A stretch of DNA of 6,648 nucleotides from Alistipes sp. (GTDB lineage Bacteria; Bacteroidota; Bacteroidia; Bacteroidales; Rikenellaceae), in the NCBI GenBank assembly GCA_017384185.1, contig JAFNUH010000237.1, positions 1-6,648 on the forward strand, in the 5' to 3' direction. The translations under genes were made by a program, and so were the position numbers. Below the pieces are notes generated by a model that was given only the letters and a program-made list of their open reading frames with translations, did no database searches and was not told where the DNA came from. Below, piece by piece: positions 1-5,764 of the stretch; position 1 is the stretch's first letter, and every line of letters starts with the position of its first letter.

Positions 1-623
1 AGTGCGAGCCTGTGGAGGAGATGACAGTTGATTGTCCCGACGAGTGCGCTGGTACGGTTATAGAGATGGTAACAAAGCGTAAGGGTATGCTTACAAATAT
101 GGAGTCGGACGGCGAGCGTACACGCTTGGAGTTTGATGTTCCCTCTCGTGGTATAATTGGCTTGCGCTCGAATATGCTTACAGCTACGGCGGGTGAGGCT
201 ATTATGACCCACCGCCTGAAGGAGTTTGCTCCGTGGATGGGCGAGATTGAGATGCGTACAAATGGCTCTCTTATCGCCTCAGAGACGGGTACAGCCTACG
301 CATACTCGATTGATAAGTTGCAGGATAGAGGACGTTTCTTCATCTCGCCGATGGACGAGGTTTACTGCGGACAGGTTGTCGGAGAGAGCACACGTCAGGG
401 AGATATCACAATCAACGTAACGAAGGCTAAGCAGCTCACAAATATGCGTGCTTCGGGCGCTGACGACAAGGCAGTTATCGTTCCTCCGAAAGTATTCTCA
501 TTGGAGGAGGCATTGGAGTATATCAAGGCTGACGAGTACGTTGAGGTTACACCTAAGTCTATGCGTCTGCGTAAGATTCTTCTTAGCGAGATTGACCGCA
601 AGCGTGCAGCAAAGCAGGAGTAA
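1..623 (+). CDS. typA: Translational GTPase TypA/BipA, C-terminal part (5' end outside window)
   Basis: TypA (BipA) is an EF-G-like GTPase that binds the 70S ribosome and helps ribosome assembly and stress or cold adaptation. The frame is open from the left edge (codons from base 3, Cys-Glu-Pro-Val-Glu-Glu-Met-Thr) to TAA at 621-623, giving about 206 residues of a family usually near 600. The GTPase domain is therefore missing only because the window cuts it. The visible part starts at the EF-G domain V-like fold (EPVEEMTVDCPDE) and continues into the TypA-specific C-terminal domain. Family signatures are SRGIIGLRSNMLTATAGEA, NVTKAKQLTNMRASGADDK and a VEVTPKSMRLRK tail. The Met/Val codon near base 12 is internal, not a start. 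A strong terminator follows 20 nt after the stop, so typA ends its transcription unit. The family call is very secure. Confidence 0.97.
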   Translation, partial: CEPVEEMTVDCPDECAGTVIEMVTKRKGMLTNMESDGERTRLEFDVPSRGIIGLRSNMLTATAGEAIMTHRLKEFAPWMGEIEMRTNGSLIASETGTAYAYSIDKLQDRGRFFISPMDEVYCGQVVGESTRQGDITINVTKAKQLTNMRASGADDKAVIVPPKVFSLEEALEYIKADEYVEVTPKSMRLRKILLSEIDRKRAAKQE

Positions 624-642
624 TCATCACTACAAATATAAC

Positions 643-673
643 AAGGAGCCGAGATTTTCTCTCGGCTCTTTTT
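643..673 (+). terminator. Rho-independent terminator of typA
   Basis: A perfect 9-bp stem (646-654 paired with 660-668, core GAGCCGAG/CTCGGCTC) with a 5-nt loop is followed by a run of five T at 669-673. The flanking A residues can extend the stem by A-U pairs. It begins 20 nt after the typA stop. Confidence 0.9.
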
Positions 674-687
674 GTTACTAACCTAAT

Positions 688-721
688 AAAAAAAAGAGTG
701 ACAACCTTTTGATCGTCACTC
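688..721 (-). terminator. Rho-independent terminator of rpiB
   Basis: Read on the minus strand, a 7-bp stem GAGTGAC/GTCACTC (721-715 with 702-696) and a 12-nt loop are followed by eight T (complement of the A run 688-695). It lies about 20 nt after the rpiB stop and faces the typA terminator, so the two convergent units are insulated from each other. Confidence 0.85.
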
Positions 722-742
722 CTAAATTATATCTACGACAGA

Positions 743-1177
743 TTACTTGCAAGCAATCTTCTCTACACGGCGTACGTGGCGACCACCCTCGAAATCTGTT
801 GCAAGGAATGTCTCTACGATAGCCATAGCCTCGTCGTTAGAGATAAAGCGTGCGGGCAATACCACTACGTTGGCATTGTTGTGCTGACGAATAAGTGCTG
901 CTACGTCGTTATTCCAGCAGAGACCAGCACGGATACCCTGATGCTTGTTGAGCGTCATAGCCATACCCTCGCCTGAGCCGCAAAGACCTACACCCTGCTC
1001 CATCTCGCCTGCCTCGATAGCCGAAGCAAGTGCGTGACCGAAGTCGGGATAGTCGATACTCTCCTCCGAGTCGGTACCGAAATCTACTACATCATAACCC
1101 TTAGCTGAGAGGTAGCCTACCAAAAACTCCTTCATCTGAAAACCTGCGTGGTCACAGGCAATACCTATTTTTTTCAT
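743..1177 (-). CDS. rpiB: Ribose-5-phosphate isomerase B
   Basis: RpiB is the cytosolic enzyme that interconverts ribose 5-phosphate and ribulose 5-phosphate in the non-oxidative pentose phosphate pathway; some relatives act on allose 6-phosphate or galactose 6-phosphate. The 144 residues match the usual length. Visible motifs are the N-terminal CDHAGF (residues 8-13), DYPDFG (42-47), the catalytic-cysteine loop CGSGEGMAMTLNK (66-78, Cys66 being the expected base), the RQHNNANV segment with His99 (97-104), PARFIS (108-113) and the phosphate-binding FEGGRHVRRVEKI near the end. Ser68 sits in the oxyanion-hole CGSG turn. The start is an ATG followed by a run of Lys codons, with no Shine-Dalgarno-like sequence. 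The gene has its own -7 box upstream and a terminator downstream, but may also receive read-through from the acetyltransferase gene. RpiB is strongly favoured over LacA/LacB types because of the CDHAGF and CGSG motifs. Confidence 0.96.
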   Translation of the reverse strand: MKKIGIACDHAGFQMKEFLVGYLSAKGYDVVDFGTDSEESIDYPDFGHALASAIEAGEMEQGVGLCGSGEGMAMTLNKHQGIRAGLCWNNDVAALIRQHNNANVVVLPARFISNDEAMAIVETFLATDFEGGRHVRRVEKIACK

Positions 1178-1206
1178 ATTATGTGTGTTAAATGTTCATT
1201 GATGCA

Positions 1207-1214
1207 CAAAAGTA
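1207..1214 (-). promoter_or_regulatory. Probable rpiB promoter, -7 box
   Basis: Minus-strand TACTTTTG matches the Bacteroidetes -7 consensus TAnnTTTG exactly and lies 29 nt before the rpiB ATG. That would give a leader of roughly 20-25 nt. No convincing TTTG-like -33 box is present 19-21 nt upstream, so this promoter may be weak or activator-dependent. Confidence 0.5.
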
Positions 1215-1274
1215 CTAATTTTTCGCCGGATATGCTACCCTACCGAGGAATTTATTTAATTTGCACTGACACGG

Positions 1275-1817
1275 CTAAAAAATCTTCTGAAATAATATCT
1301 CATCTTCAGCACCATCGAGCGTAAGAATCCATTCTCGGCGCACACCGCACTCGCTATACCCTGCACGCAGGAACAACTGCCGACTCGCCACATTATTCGC
1401 CCCCACACTACACCACAACTGATGCAAGCGAAGCACCTCCGCAGCATAACGCTCCAGTGTACGCAACGCATCTGTGGCATAACCCTTGCGGCGAAACTCT
1501 GGCGAGATGATTATTCCCACGCCAGCACGCAGATTCTGCGGGTCAAACTCAAAGAGGTCGACAGCTCCCACCGCCACTCTCGTAGCCTCGGCACCACACT
1601 CACGCTCCGCACGGCTCTCAATGACAAGACGCATCTGGCGAGTAGCGTATATATCAAACTGCTGCTGGTCAATAAGTTTAGAAAGCAGGTGGCGAGAAAA
1701 CGGCGCCACAGTGCCGCTTACTCGCCACGAGTCTGTATCATTCTCCCAGCCATACATCACATCAATATCCTCAGGCTCCAACGCCCTCAGAGAGCAGATA
1801 GTTCCCTCGATGTTCAT
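1275..1817 (-). CDS. GNAT-family N-acetyltransferase (RimJ/RimL/SpeG-like)
   Basis: A cytosolic acetyl-CoA-dependent acetyltransferase of 180 residues; the substrate (protein N-terminus, polyamine or small amine) cannot be told from sequence. The order of elements fits the Acetyltransf_3 type: an N-terminal strand plus LRALEPEDIDVMYGWEND (10-27), a central beta core GVGIIISPEFRRKGYATDA (99-117) holding the acetyl-CoA pyrophosphate loop RRKGYA (109-114), then NNVASRQLFLRAGY (141-154), the usual motif B. I start at the ATG at 1817 because homology begins there and it lies 13 nt after the ROK gene stop. A longer reading from 1889 adds 24 residues that overlap the ROK coding sequence and look unlike any GNAT N-terminus. 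The close spacing implies co-transcription with the ROK regulator. No good hairpin terminator follows the stop. Confidence 0.9.
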   Translation of the reverse strand: MNIEGTICSLRALEPEDIDVMYGWENDTDSWRVSGTVAPFSRHLLSKLIDQQQFDIYATRQMRLVIESRAERECGAEATRVAVGAVDLFEFDPQNLRAGVGIIISPEFRRKGYATDALRTLERYAAEVLRLHQLWCSVGANNVASRQLFLRAGYSECGVRREWILTLDGAEDEILFQKIF

Positions 1818-1830
1818 CGCTGAGTGTAGA

Positions 1831-3063
1831 TTACAACAATCCGATAATTTTATTGTGGATAAGCATCGCCACACCCCAAGCATTAGCATTCTCGCCCATC
1901 TTCGACTGGCGGAACTTAGTATCCTTATACACGAGGTTAAGCGAATACTTGTTTGTCGAAGATTTCAACGGCAACATAATATAGTCGCCCGCAGCCGCAA
2001 GATTACCACCCACGATAACGGTCTCGGGGTTGAACGTATTGATAAGGAAAGCAACAGCCTTACCCAACTTCTCACCCACCTCCTCGATAAGCTCGATAGA
2101 GAGGTTGTCGTCATTCTGTGCCGCAGCGATGATGTCGTTGATGTGAATCTGCTCGCCACGCTCAAACTTCTCTCGCAGGATGGTATTCACGCCACTCTCG
2201 ATAAGCGAGATGAGCTTCTCCTCGATAGCAATACCCGACACCTCGGTCTCCAAGCAACCCTTCTTACCGCAGGCGCAAATCTTCTCGTTGTCGAAGAAAG
2301 GAATATGACCAAACTCACCAGCAAAGCCATTCTTACCATAGTAGAGTTTGCCATCAATAACAATACCGATAGCCACACCACGACCCAAATGCAGGTAGAT
2401 AACATCACTCTCATCCTTCGAGCGACCGCAGTTGTACTCGGCATAGCAACGTGCACGTGTATCGTTCTCCAACAGCACACGGATATTCACACGTTTCTCG
2501 ATAATATCACGCAGGGACTCCTCGCTCGAAGTGAAGTACATATAGCTACGTCCCGTCTCAGGATTTACACGTCCTACGATAGAGACGCCAAGACCCAGAA
2601 TCTTCTGACGCTCGATGCCGCACTCGTTGATGAAGTTCTCGATGTTAGAGCAAATCTTCTCCAAACACTGCGGGCGGTTTTGCAACTCGAACGATGTATC
2701 GATAACCTCTTTGATGATATTATTTTGCAAGTCAGTGATTACAAATGACATATTATCACGTCCCACATTCACACCTGCAAAGTAGATAGCCGAATTAGCC
2801 AAACCAAAGACATTGGGGCGACGACCTCCCGGGGTCTCAACCTTACCCAAATCGTTTACGATATTCTCCTCGATAAGCTCCTGCACCAATTTAGTAATGG
2901 TCGGCACGCTGATGTGCAACTCCTTGGTGAGCTCCGAGAGCGTAGACTCGCCATTGACCGCCATATAGGCTATGATGTTACGCTTGATGATGTTGTTCTT
3001 GTGAGTAATACCCTTCAGGTTCTCGTTGGGTTGAATGTTAAAAAATTCTGTTAATGACGACAT
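1831..3063 (-). CDS. ROK-family transcriptional regulator (NagC/Mlc-like)
   Basis: A sugar-responsive repressor type: an N-terminal winged helix-turn-helix (about residues 23-85, with SELTKELHISVPTITKLVQE as the HTH and a PGGRRPN wing at 78-84) joined to a ROK sugar-kinase-like domain (about 92-405). The zinc site is intact: His253 in GEFGHIP plus Cys263, Cys265 and Cys270 in CACGKKGCLE, with the same spacing as E. coli Mlc. The sugar-site END motif (199-201) and GKNGFAGE (243-250) are also present. The ATP-binding DxGGT motif of true ROK kinases is replaced by VNVGRD (98-103), so this is probably a regulator without kinase activity. Length (410) is normal for the ROK regulator class. It heads a likely operon with the acetyltransferase. 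The ligand and target genes are not revealed; no sugar-uptake or amino-sugar genes lie beside it here. A few family members with HTH domains keep kinase activity, so loss of activity is inference. Confidence 0.93.
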   Translation of the reverse strand: MSSLTEFFNIQPNENLKGITHKNNIIKRNIIAYMAVNGESTLSELTKELHISVPTITKLVQELIEENIVNDLGKVETPGGRRPNVFGLANSAIYFAGVNVGRDNMSFVITDLQNNIIKEVIDTSFELQNRPQCLEKICSNIENFINECGIERQKILGLGVSIVGRVNPETGRSYMYFTSSEESLRDIIEKRVNIRVLLENDTRARCYAEYNCGRSKDESDVIYLHLGRGVAIGIVIDGKLYYGKNGFAGEFGHIPFFDNEKICACGKKGCLETEVSGIAIEEKLISLIESGVNTILREKFERGEQIHINDIIAAAQNDDNLSIELIEEVGEKLGKAVAFLINTFNPETVIVGGNLAAAGDYIMLPLKSSTNKYSLNLVYKDTKFRQSKMGENANAWGVAMLIHNKIIGLL

Positions 3064-3081
3064 AACTGTAAGGTGTAAAGT

Positions 3082-3096
3082 AATATGATTTATATT
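3082..3096. repeat. Small inverted repeat in the ROK gene leader, possible operator
   Basis: AATAT-GATTT-ATATT has 5-bp perfect arms. It lies 18 to 33 nt before the ROK start codon and just downstream of the -7 box, where an autorepressor could bind. Outer GTA/TAC bases (3080-3082, 3098-3100) would pair if a 2-nt bulge is allowed. The region is AT-rich, so chance is a serious alternative. Confidence 0.3.
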
Positions 3097-3105
3097 CTAC
3101 TTACG

Positions 3106-3136
3106 CAAATATAACAACTTTTGACTATATTACCAA
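3106..3136 (-). promoter_or_regulatory. Promoter of the ROK regulator/acetyltransferase unit
   Basis: On the minus strand a TATATTTG box (3113-3106) fits the Bacteroidetes -7 consensus exactly, with a TTG (3136-3134) placed 20 nt upstream as a partial -33 element. The leader to the ATG would be about 35-40 nt. Confidence 0.65.
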
Positions 3137-3167
3137 GTGCTTTTTTAATTATTTTAACAAATTTAAT

Positions 3168-3199
3168 AAAAAATACCGCCAAACTAATGCTTGACGGTA
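3168..3199 (-). terminator. Probable terminator of fabD
   Basis: On the minus strand the stem TACCGTCAA/TTGGCGGTA (3199-3191 with 3182-3174, one A-C mismatch) and an 8-nt loop are followed by six T (complement of 3173-3168). It begins about 28 nt after the fabD stop. The mismatch makes it weaker than the other terminators here. Confidence 0.7.
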
Positions 3200-3227
3200 A
3201 ATTTTTCCTTTAATTGTAATATCTGCC

Positions 3228-4109
3228 TTACAGCGTAGCCTTTGACTCGACGCTTACATTTGCATCGACCTTTTTAATCAAACCCTGAAGCACCGTACCA
3301 GGACCCAACTCAGTGAATGCCTCAACGCCATCTGCCACCATAGCCTGCGCAATTTGTGTCCAACGCACGGGAGCAGTAAGCTGTGCGATGAGGTTTACCT
3401 TAATCTGCTCAGGGTCGGTATATGGCTTAGCATCTACGTTCTGATATATGGGACACACGGGGGTATGGAACTCAACCTCAGAGATAGCCTGCTCCAACTC
3501 AGCACGTGCAGGTTCCATCAGCGGAGAGTGGAATGCACCTCCTACGGGCAGGCGCAATGCACGGCGAGCACCCGCCTCCTTAAGCTTCACGCACGCCGCA
3601 TCGACAGCCTCATCAGCACCCGAGATTACGAGCTGACCCGGACAGTTGTAGTTTGCCGCCACGACCACGCCATCTACCTCTGCACATACCTGCTCAACTA
3701 CGGCATCCTCCAAATTAAGGATTGCCGCCATACCTCCGGGCTGACTCTCGCAGCACGCCTGCATAGCCATAGCACGTTTAGCAACAAGACGCAAACCATC
3801 TTCAAACGAGAGAGCACCCGCAACGACCAATGCCGAGAACTCACCCAGCGAGTGACCTGCAACAGCATAGGGCGTGATACCCAAAACCTTTGCCAAGATA
3901 ACCGAGTGTAGGAATACCGCTGGTTGTGTAACCTTAGTCTGTTTTAACTCGTCGGCGCTACCTTCGAACATAATCTCGGTGATGTTGAATCCGAGAATCT
4001 CATTAGCCTTGTCAAAGAGAGCCTTCGCCTCGGTACTTGTCTGGTAGAGCTCCTTGCCCATACCCGAGAACTGCGCTCCCTGACCAGGAAAAACATAAGC
4101 CTGTTTCAT
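3228..4109 (-). CDS. fabD: Malonyl-CoA:ACP S-malonyltransferase
   Basis: FabD moves the malonyl group from CoA to acyl carrier protein, supplying the two-carbon donor of type II fatty acid synthesis in the cytosol. At 293 residues it is close to the usual 300-310. All expected catalytic features are visible: the FPGQGAQ loop (7-13, Gln10), the nucleophile elbow GHSLGE with Ser87 (85-90), Arg112 in VAKRAMAM, which binds the malonyl carboxylate, His194 in GGAFHSPLM as catalytic base, and Gln243 in QLTAPVRW. The tail ELGPGTVLQGLIKK (267-280) is typical. Unlike the fab clusters of many bacteria, no other fatty acid gene adjoins it here. It appears monocistronic, with a well-formed promoter, a roughly 50-nt leader containing a hairpin, and its own terminator. 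It is transcribed divergently from the secreted esterase. Confidence 0.97.
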   Translation of the reverse strand: MKQAYVFPGQGAQFSGMGKELYQTSTEAKALFDKANEILGFNITEIMFEGSADELKQTKVTQPAVFLHSVILAKVLGITPYAVAGHSLGEFSALVVAGALSFEDGLRLVAKRAMAMQACCESQPGGMAAILNLEDAVVEQVCAEVDGVVVAANYNCPGQLVISGADEAVDAACVKLKEAGARRALRLPVGGAFHSPLMEPARAELEQAISEVEFHTPVCPIYQNVDAKPYTDPEQIKVNLIAQLTAPVRWTQIAQAMVADGVEAFTELGPGTVLQGLIKKVDANVSVESKATL

Positions 4110-4132
4110 AATTTTCTAAATTCTGTTTTAGG

Positions 4133-4151
4133 CGAGTCCGCGACTGACTCG
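4133..4151 (-). promoter_or_regulatory. Hairpin in the fabD mRNA leader
   Basis: CGAGTC (4151-4146 on the minus strand) pairs perfectly with GACTCG (4138-4133) across a 7-nt loop. A competing fold AGTC/GACT with a 3-nt loop shares the same bases. It falls just after the predicted transcription start and 23 nt before the ATG, with no T run, so it is not a terminator. A role in mRNA stability or as a protein-binding site is inference. Confidence 0.4.
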
Positions 4152-4165
4152 AAGTTATCTGCAGA

Positions 4166-4197
4166 CAAAGTTAAGTGCTATATTGCAATTTTCCAAA
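4166..4197 (-). promoter_or_regulatory. fabD promoter
   Basis: Minus strand TTTG (4197-4194), a 20-nt spacer, then TAACTTTG (4173-4166). Both boxes match the Bacteroidetes primary sigma consensus, making this among the best-formed promoters in the window. The predicted start is near 4160, giving a leader of about 50 nt. Confidence 0.8.
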
Positions 4198-4242
4198 CTT
4201 CGGATGAAAGGAGAGACATTTTTGATTTTTTCGACCAGAGTC

Positions 4243-4254
4243 TTGTATATACAA
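4243..4254. repeat. 12-bp perfect palindrome over the esterase -33 box
   Basis: TTGTATATACAA is its own reverse complement and its first three bases are the -33 TTG of the esterase promoter. An adjoining AATAT-AA-ATATT (4253-4264) fills most of the spacer. The placement suits a dimeric regulator that would compete with or recruit RNA polymerase, but this is inferred from position only. Confidence 0.4.
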
Positions 4255-4273
4255 TATAAATATTATAACTTTG
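4243..4273 (+). promoter_or_regulatory. Promoter of the secreted esterase gene
   Basis: TTG (4243-4245), a 20-nt AT-rich spacer, then TAACTTTG (4266-4273), an exact TAnnTTTG box. The predicted start near 4280 leaves a leader of about 30 nt before the ATG at 4310. It uses the same -7 octamer as the divergent fabD promoter. Confidence 0.75.
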
Positions 4274-4309
4274 GTTAAAACTTTTTTGAACCTAAAACTA
4301 CTTTGAACT

Positions 4310-5461
4310 ATGAAAAGGTTATTTCTAATTCTTGCCGCATTGTGTGTGACGATGAGCGTAACGGCTCAGGAGGCGTTGAGAAGCGGCTCACGTATCGTTT
4401 CACCCGAGATTCACGACAACAACAGCGTGACACTACGCTTGTTTGCTCCCGAAGCTAAAAAGGTTGTTGTAACAGCCAACTTCCTCACACCCGATGGTAA
4501 TCCCGTTGAGGGCACCGAGATGACACGTAACGCCGAGGGCGTATGGGAGTACACATCACCTGTATTGCGCTCAGAGCTATACAACTACAATTTTGTTGTC
4601 GATGGAGTGAAGATTTGCGACCCCGCAAACGTATATGTATGTCGTGACGTAGCGGCTATGTTCAACATCTTTATCATCGATGGCGACCGTGGAGAGCTCT
4701 ACCGTGTGAACAATGTTCCCCACGGCAGCGTAAAGCGCACTTGGTACAACTCACCCACACTGGGTAAAGATCGCCGCATTACAGTCTATACCCCCGCAGG
4801 TTACGAGCAGAGCAAGGAGAAGTACCCCGTACTTTATCTGTTGCACGGTGCTGGTGGCGACGAGGAGGCTTGGATGACATTGGGTCGTACATCGCAGATT
4901 CTCGACAACCTTATCGCTCAGGGCAAGGCTTGTCCGATGTTGGTTGTGATGACTAATGGCAACGCTTGGCAGCAGGCAGCTCCTGGTGAGGCAGCCGACG
5001 GTATGGGTCAGCCCGCAATGCGTATGGCTGGTAGCCGTCCCGCAGCCTCTTTTGAGGAGTCATTTGGCGATGTTATCGAGTGGGTTGAGAACAACTACAG
5101 TGTAATTAAGAAGAAGGAGGCACGTGCCGTAGCAGGTTTGTCAATGGGTGGCGGTCACTCATTTAACATCTCACGCACATATCCCAACACGTTCGACTAC
5201 GTAGGTTTGTTCTCTGCAGCAGCTCGCATCGGCGACAACGAGGAGGTTAAGGCATCGCTTGCTAAGCAGCGTGACAATGGCTTTAAGCTCTACTGGATTG
5301 CTTGTGGTAAGACTGACTTCCTCTACCAGGCAAACAAGGATGCTATGAAGTATATGGACTCTATCAACTTCCCCTACACCTACCGTGAGAGCGACGAGGG
5401 TCACATCTGGCGCAACTGGAGAATCTACCTCTCAGAATTTGCCCCGATGTTGTTTAAATAG
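4310..5461 (+). CDS. Secreted CE1-type esterase with N-terminal Ig-like (CBM48/E-set) domain
   Basis: A probable exported carbohydrate esterase of the feruloyl/acetyl-xylan esterase type (alpha/beta hydrolase, esterase D-like family). Residues 1-19 form a signal peptide (MKR, hydrophobic core, cleavage likely after VTA); no lipobox cysteine is seen, so it should be periplasmic or released. Residues about 25-130 form the Ig-like N-terminal domain common in Bacteroidetes CE1 esterases (VTLRLFAPEAKKVVVTANF, then YNYNFVVDGVKICDPAN). The hydrolase domain follows: YPVLYLLHGAGGDEEAW (172-188) with the oxyanion HGAGG, FEESFGDVIEWVENNY (248-263), nucleophile Ser278 in GLSMGG, candidate Asp336 in CGKTD, and His365 in EGHIW, so the triad appears complete. 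Length (383) is typical. It has its own promoter and terminator and no SusC/SusD or glycoside hydrolase neighbours. The ester substrate is unknown; ferulate or acetate on xylan is the family precedent. Confidence 0.9.
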   Translation: MKRLFLILAALCVTMSVTAQEALRSGSRIVSPEIHDNNSVTLRLFAPEAKKVVVTANFLTPDGNPVEGTEMTRNAEGVWEYTSPVLRSELYNYNFVVDGVKICDPANVYVCRDVAAMFNIFIIDGDRGELYRVNNVPHGSVKRTWYNSPTLGKDRRITVYTPAGYEQSKEKYPVLYLLHGAGGDEEAWMTLGRTSQILDNLIAQGKACPMLVVMTNGNAWQQAAPGEAADGMGQPAMRMAGSRPAASFEESFGDVIEWVENNYSVIKKKEARAVAGLSMGGGHSFNISRTYPNTFDYVGLFSAAARIGDNEEVKASLAKQRDNGFKLYWIACGKTDFLYQANKDAMKYMDSINFPYTYRESDEGHIWRNWRIYLSEFAPMLFK

Positions 5462-5474
5462 ACACATTAAAAAA

Positions 5475-5502
5475 AAGAGCCCTGAATATTCGGGGCTTTT
5501 TT
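5475..5502 (+). terminator. Rho-independent terminator of the esterase gene
   Basis: The stem AGCCCTGA/TTCGGGGCT (5478-5485 with 5490-5497, one G-U pair) and a small loop are followed by T to 5502. An A run (5469-5476) on the other side gives a T run on the minus strand, so it could also back up termination of the ferredoxin gene. It begins 13 nt after the esterase stop. Confidence 0.88.
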
Positions 5503-5510
5503 ATTGCATA

Positions 5511-5542
5511 AAAAAAACGGACAACCCTTAAAGAGTTGTCCG
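5511..5542 (-). terminator. Rho-independent terminator of the ferredoxin gene
   Basis: Minus-strand stem CGGACAAC/GTTGTCCG (5542-5535 with 5525-5518, 8 perfect pairs), a 9-nt loop, then seven T (complement of 5517-5511). It starts 23 nt after the ferredoxin stop and converges on the esterase terminator with 8 nt between them. Confidence 0.9.
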
Positions 5543-5565
5543 TTCGTCTTTTAACTATTTATGTG

Positions 5566-5733
5566 TTACTCAGCTGAGATAGCCTCGCTGGGGCAAACGC
5601 CTGCGCAAGTACCGCAATCGATACACTTGTCAGCGTCAATTACATAGATATCACCTGCTGAAATAGCCTCTACGGGGCACTCGTCGATGCAAGTACCGCA
5701 AGCAACACACGCATCAGAAATTTTGTAAGCCAT
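5566..5733 (-). CDS. 2[4Fe-4S] ferredoxin, 55 residues
   Basis: A small, cytosolic, clostridial-type electron carrier that passes low-potential electrons between anaerobic enzymes such as pyruvate:ferredoxin oxidoreductase or hydrogenase. I translated it by hand: ATG at 5733-5731 to TAA at 5568-5566. It begins MAYKISDACVACGTCIDECP and ends CPSEAISAE. Two complete cluster motifs CxxCxxCxxxCP occupy Cys9, 12, 15, 19 and Cys37, 40, 43, 47, each followed by the usual EAI; the last cysteine of each motif completes the other cluster. The two halves are visibly duplicated. The theoretical charge is strongly acidic, as expected. It has its own promoter, reaching into the end of serS, and its own terminator. 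Read-through from serS is also possible because no terminator separates them. The redox partner cannot be told from here. Confidence 0.96.
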   Translation of the reverse strand: MAYKISDACVACGTCIDECPVEAISAGDIYVIDADKCIDCGTCAGVCPSEAISAE

Positions 5734-5764
5734 AATTTTGTTTGTTTAAATGATTAATATAATG

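Noticed and set aside
12..14. GTG as a start for the typA frame
   Set aside because: The frame continues to the left edge and the remaining protein lacks the GTPase domain only because of the window boundary.
1178..1274. Possible terminator or small gene between the acetyltransferase and rpiB
   Set aside because: I found no stable GC stem followed by T on the minus strand and no short frame with a recognisable product; only the rpiB -7 box is supported.
1818..1889. A longer acetyltransferase starting at 1889
   Set aside because: The extra 24 residues overlap the 3' end of the ROK gene and do not resemble a GNAT N-terminus. The ATG at 1817 fits both the family start and operon spacing.
1486..2748. 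A 420-codon open frame on the plus strand, antisense to the ROK and acetyltransferase genes
   Set aside because: Over the ROK gene it is codon-in-register with the sense strand, so it stays open simply because that part of the ROK gene lacks TTA, CTA and TCA codons; it closes exactly at a TCA Ser codon (residue 106). Its product is low in recognisable motifs, while both sense genes are clear family members.
3354..3911. A 185-codon open frame antisense to fabD
   Set aside because: It is also in register with the fabD codons, and the sense protein has every FabD catalytic residue. It has no promoter and no recognisable domain.
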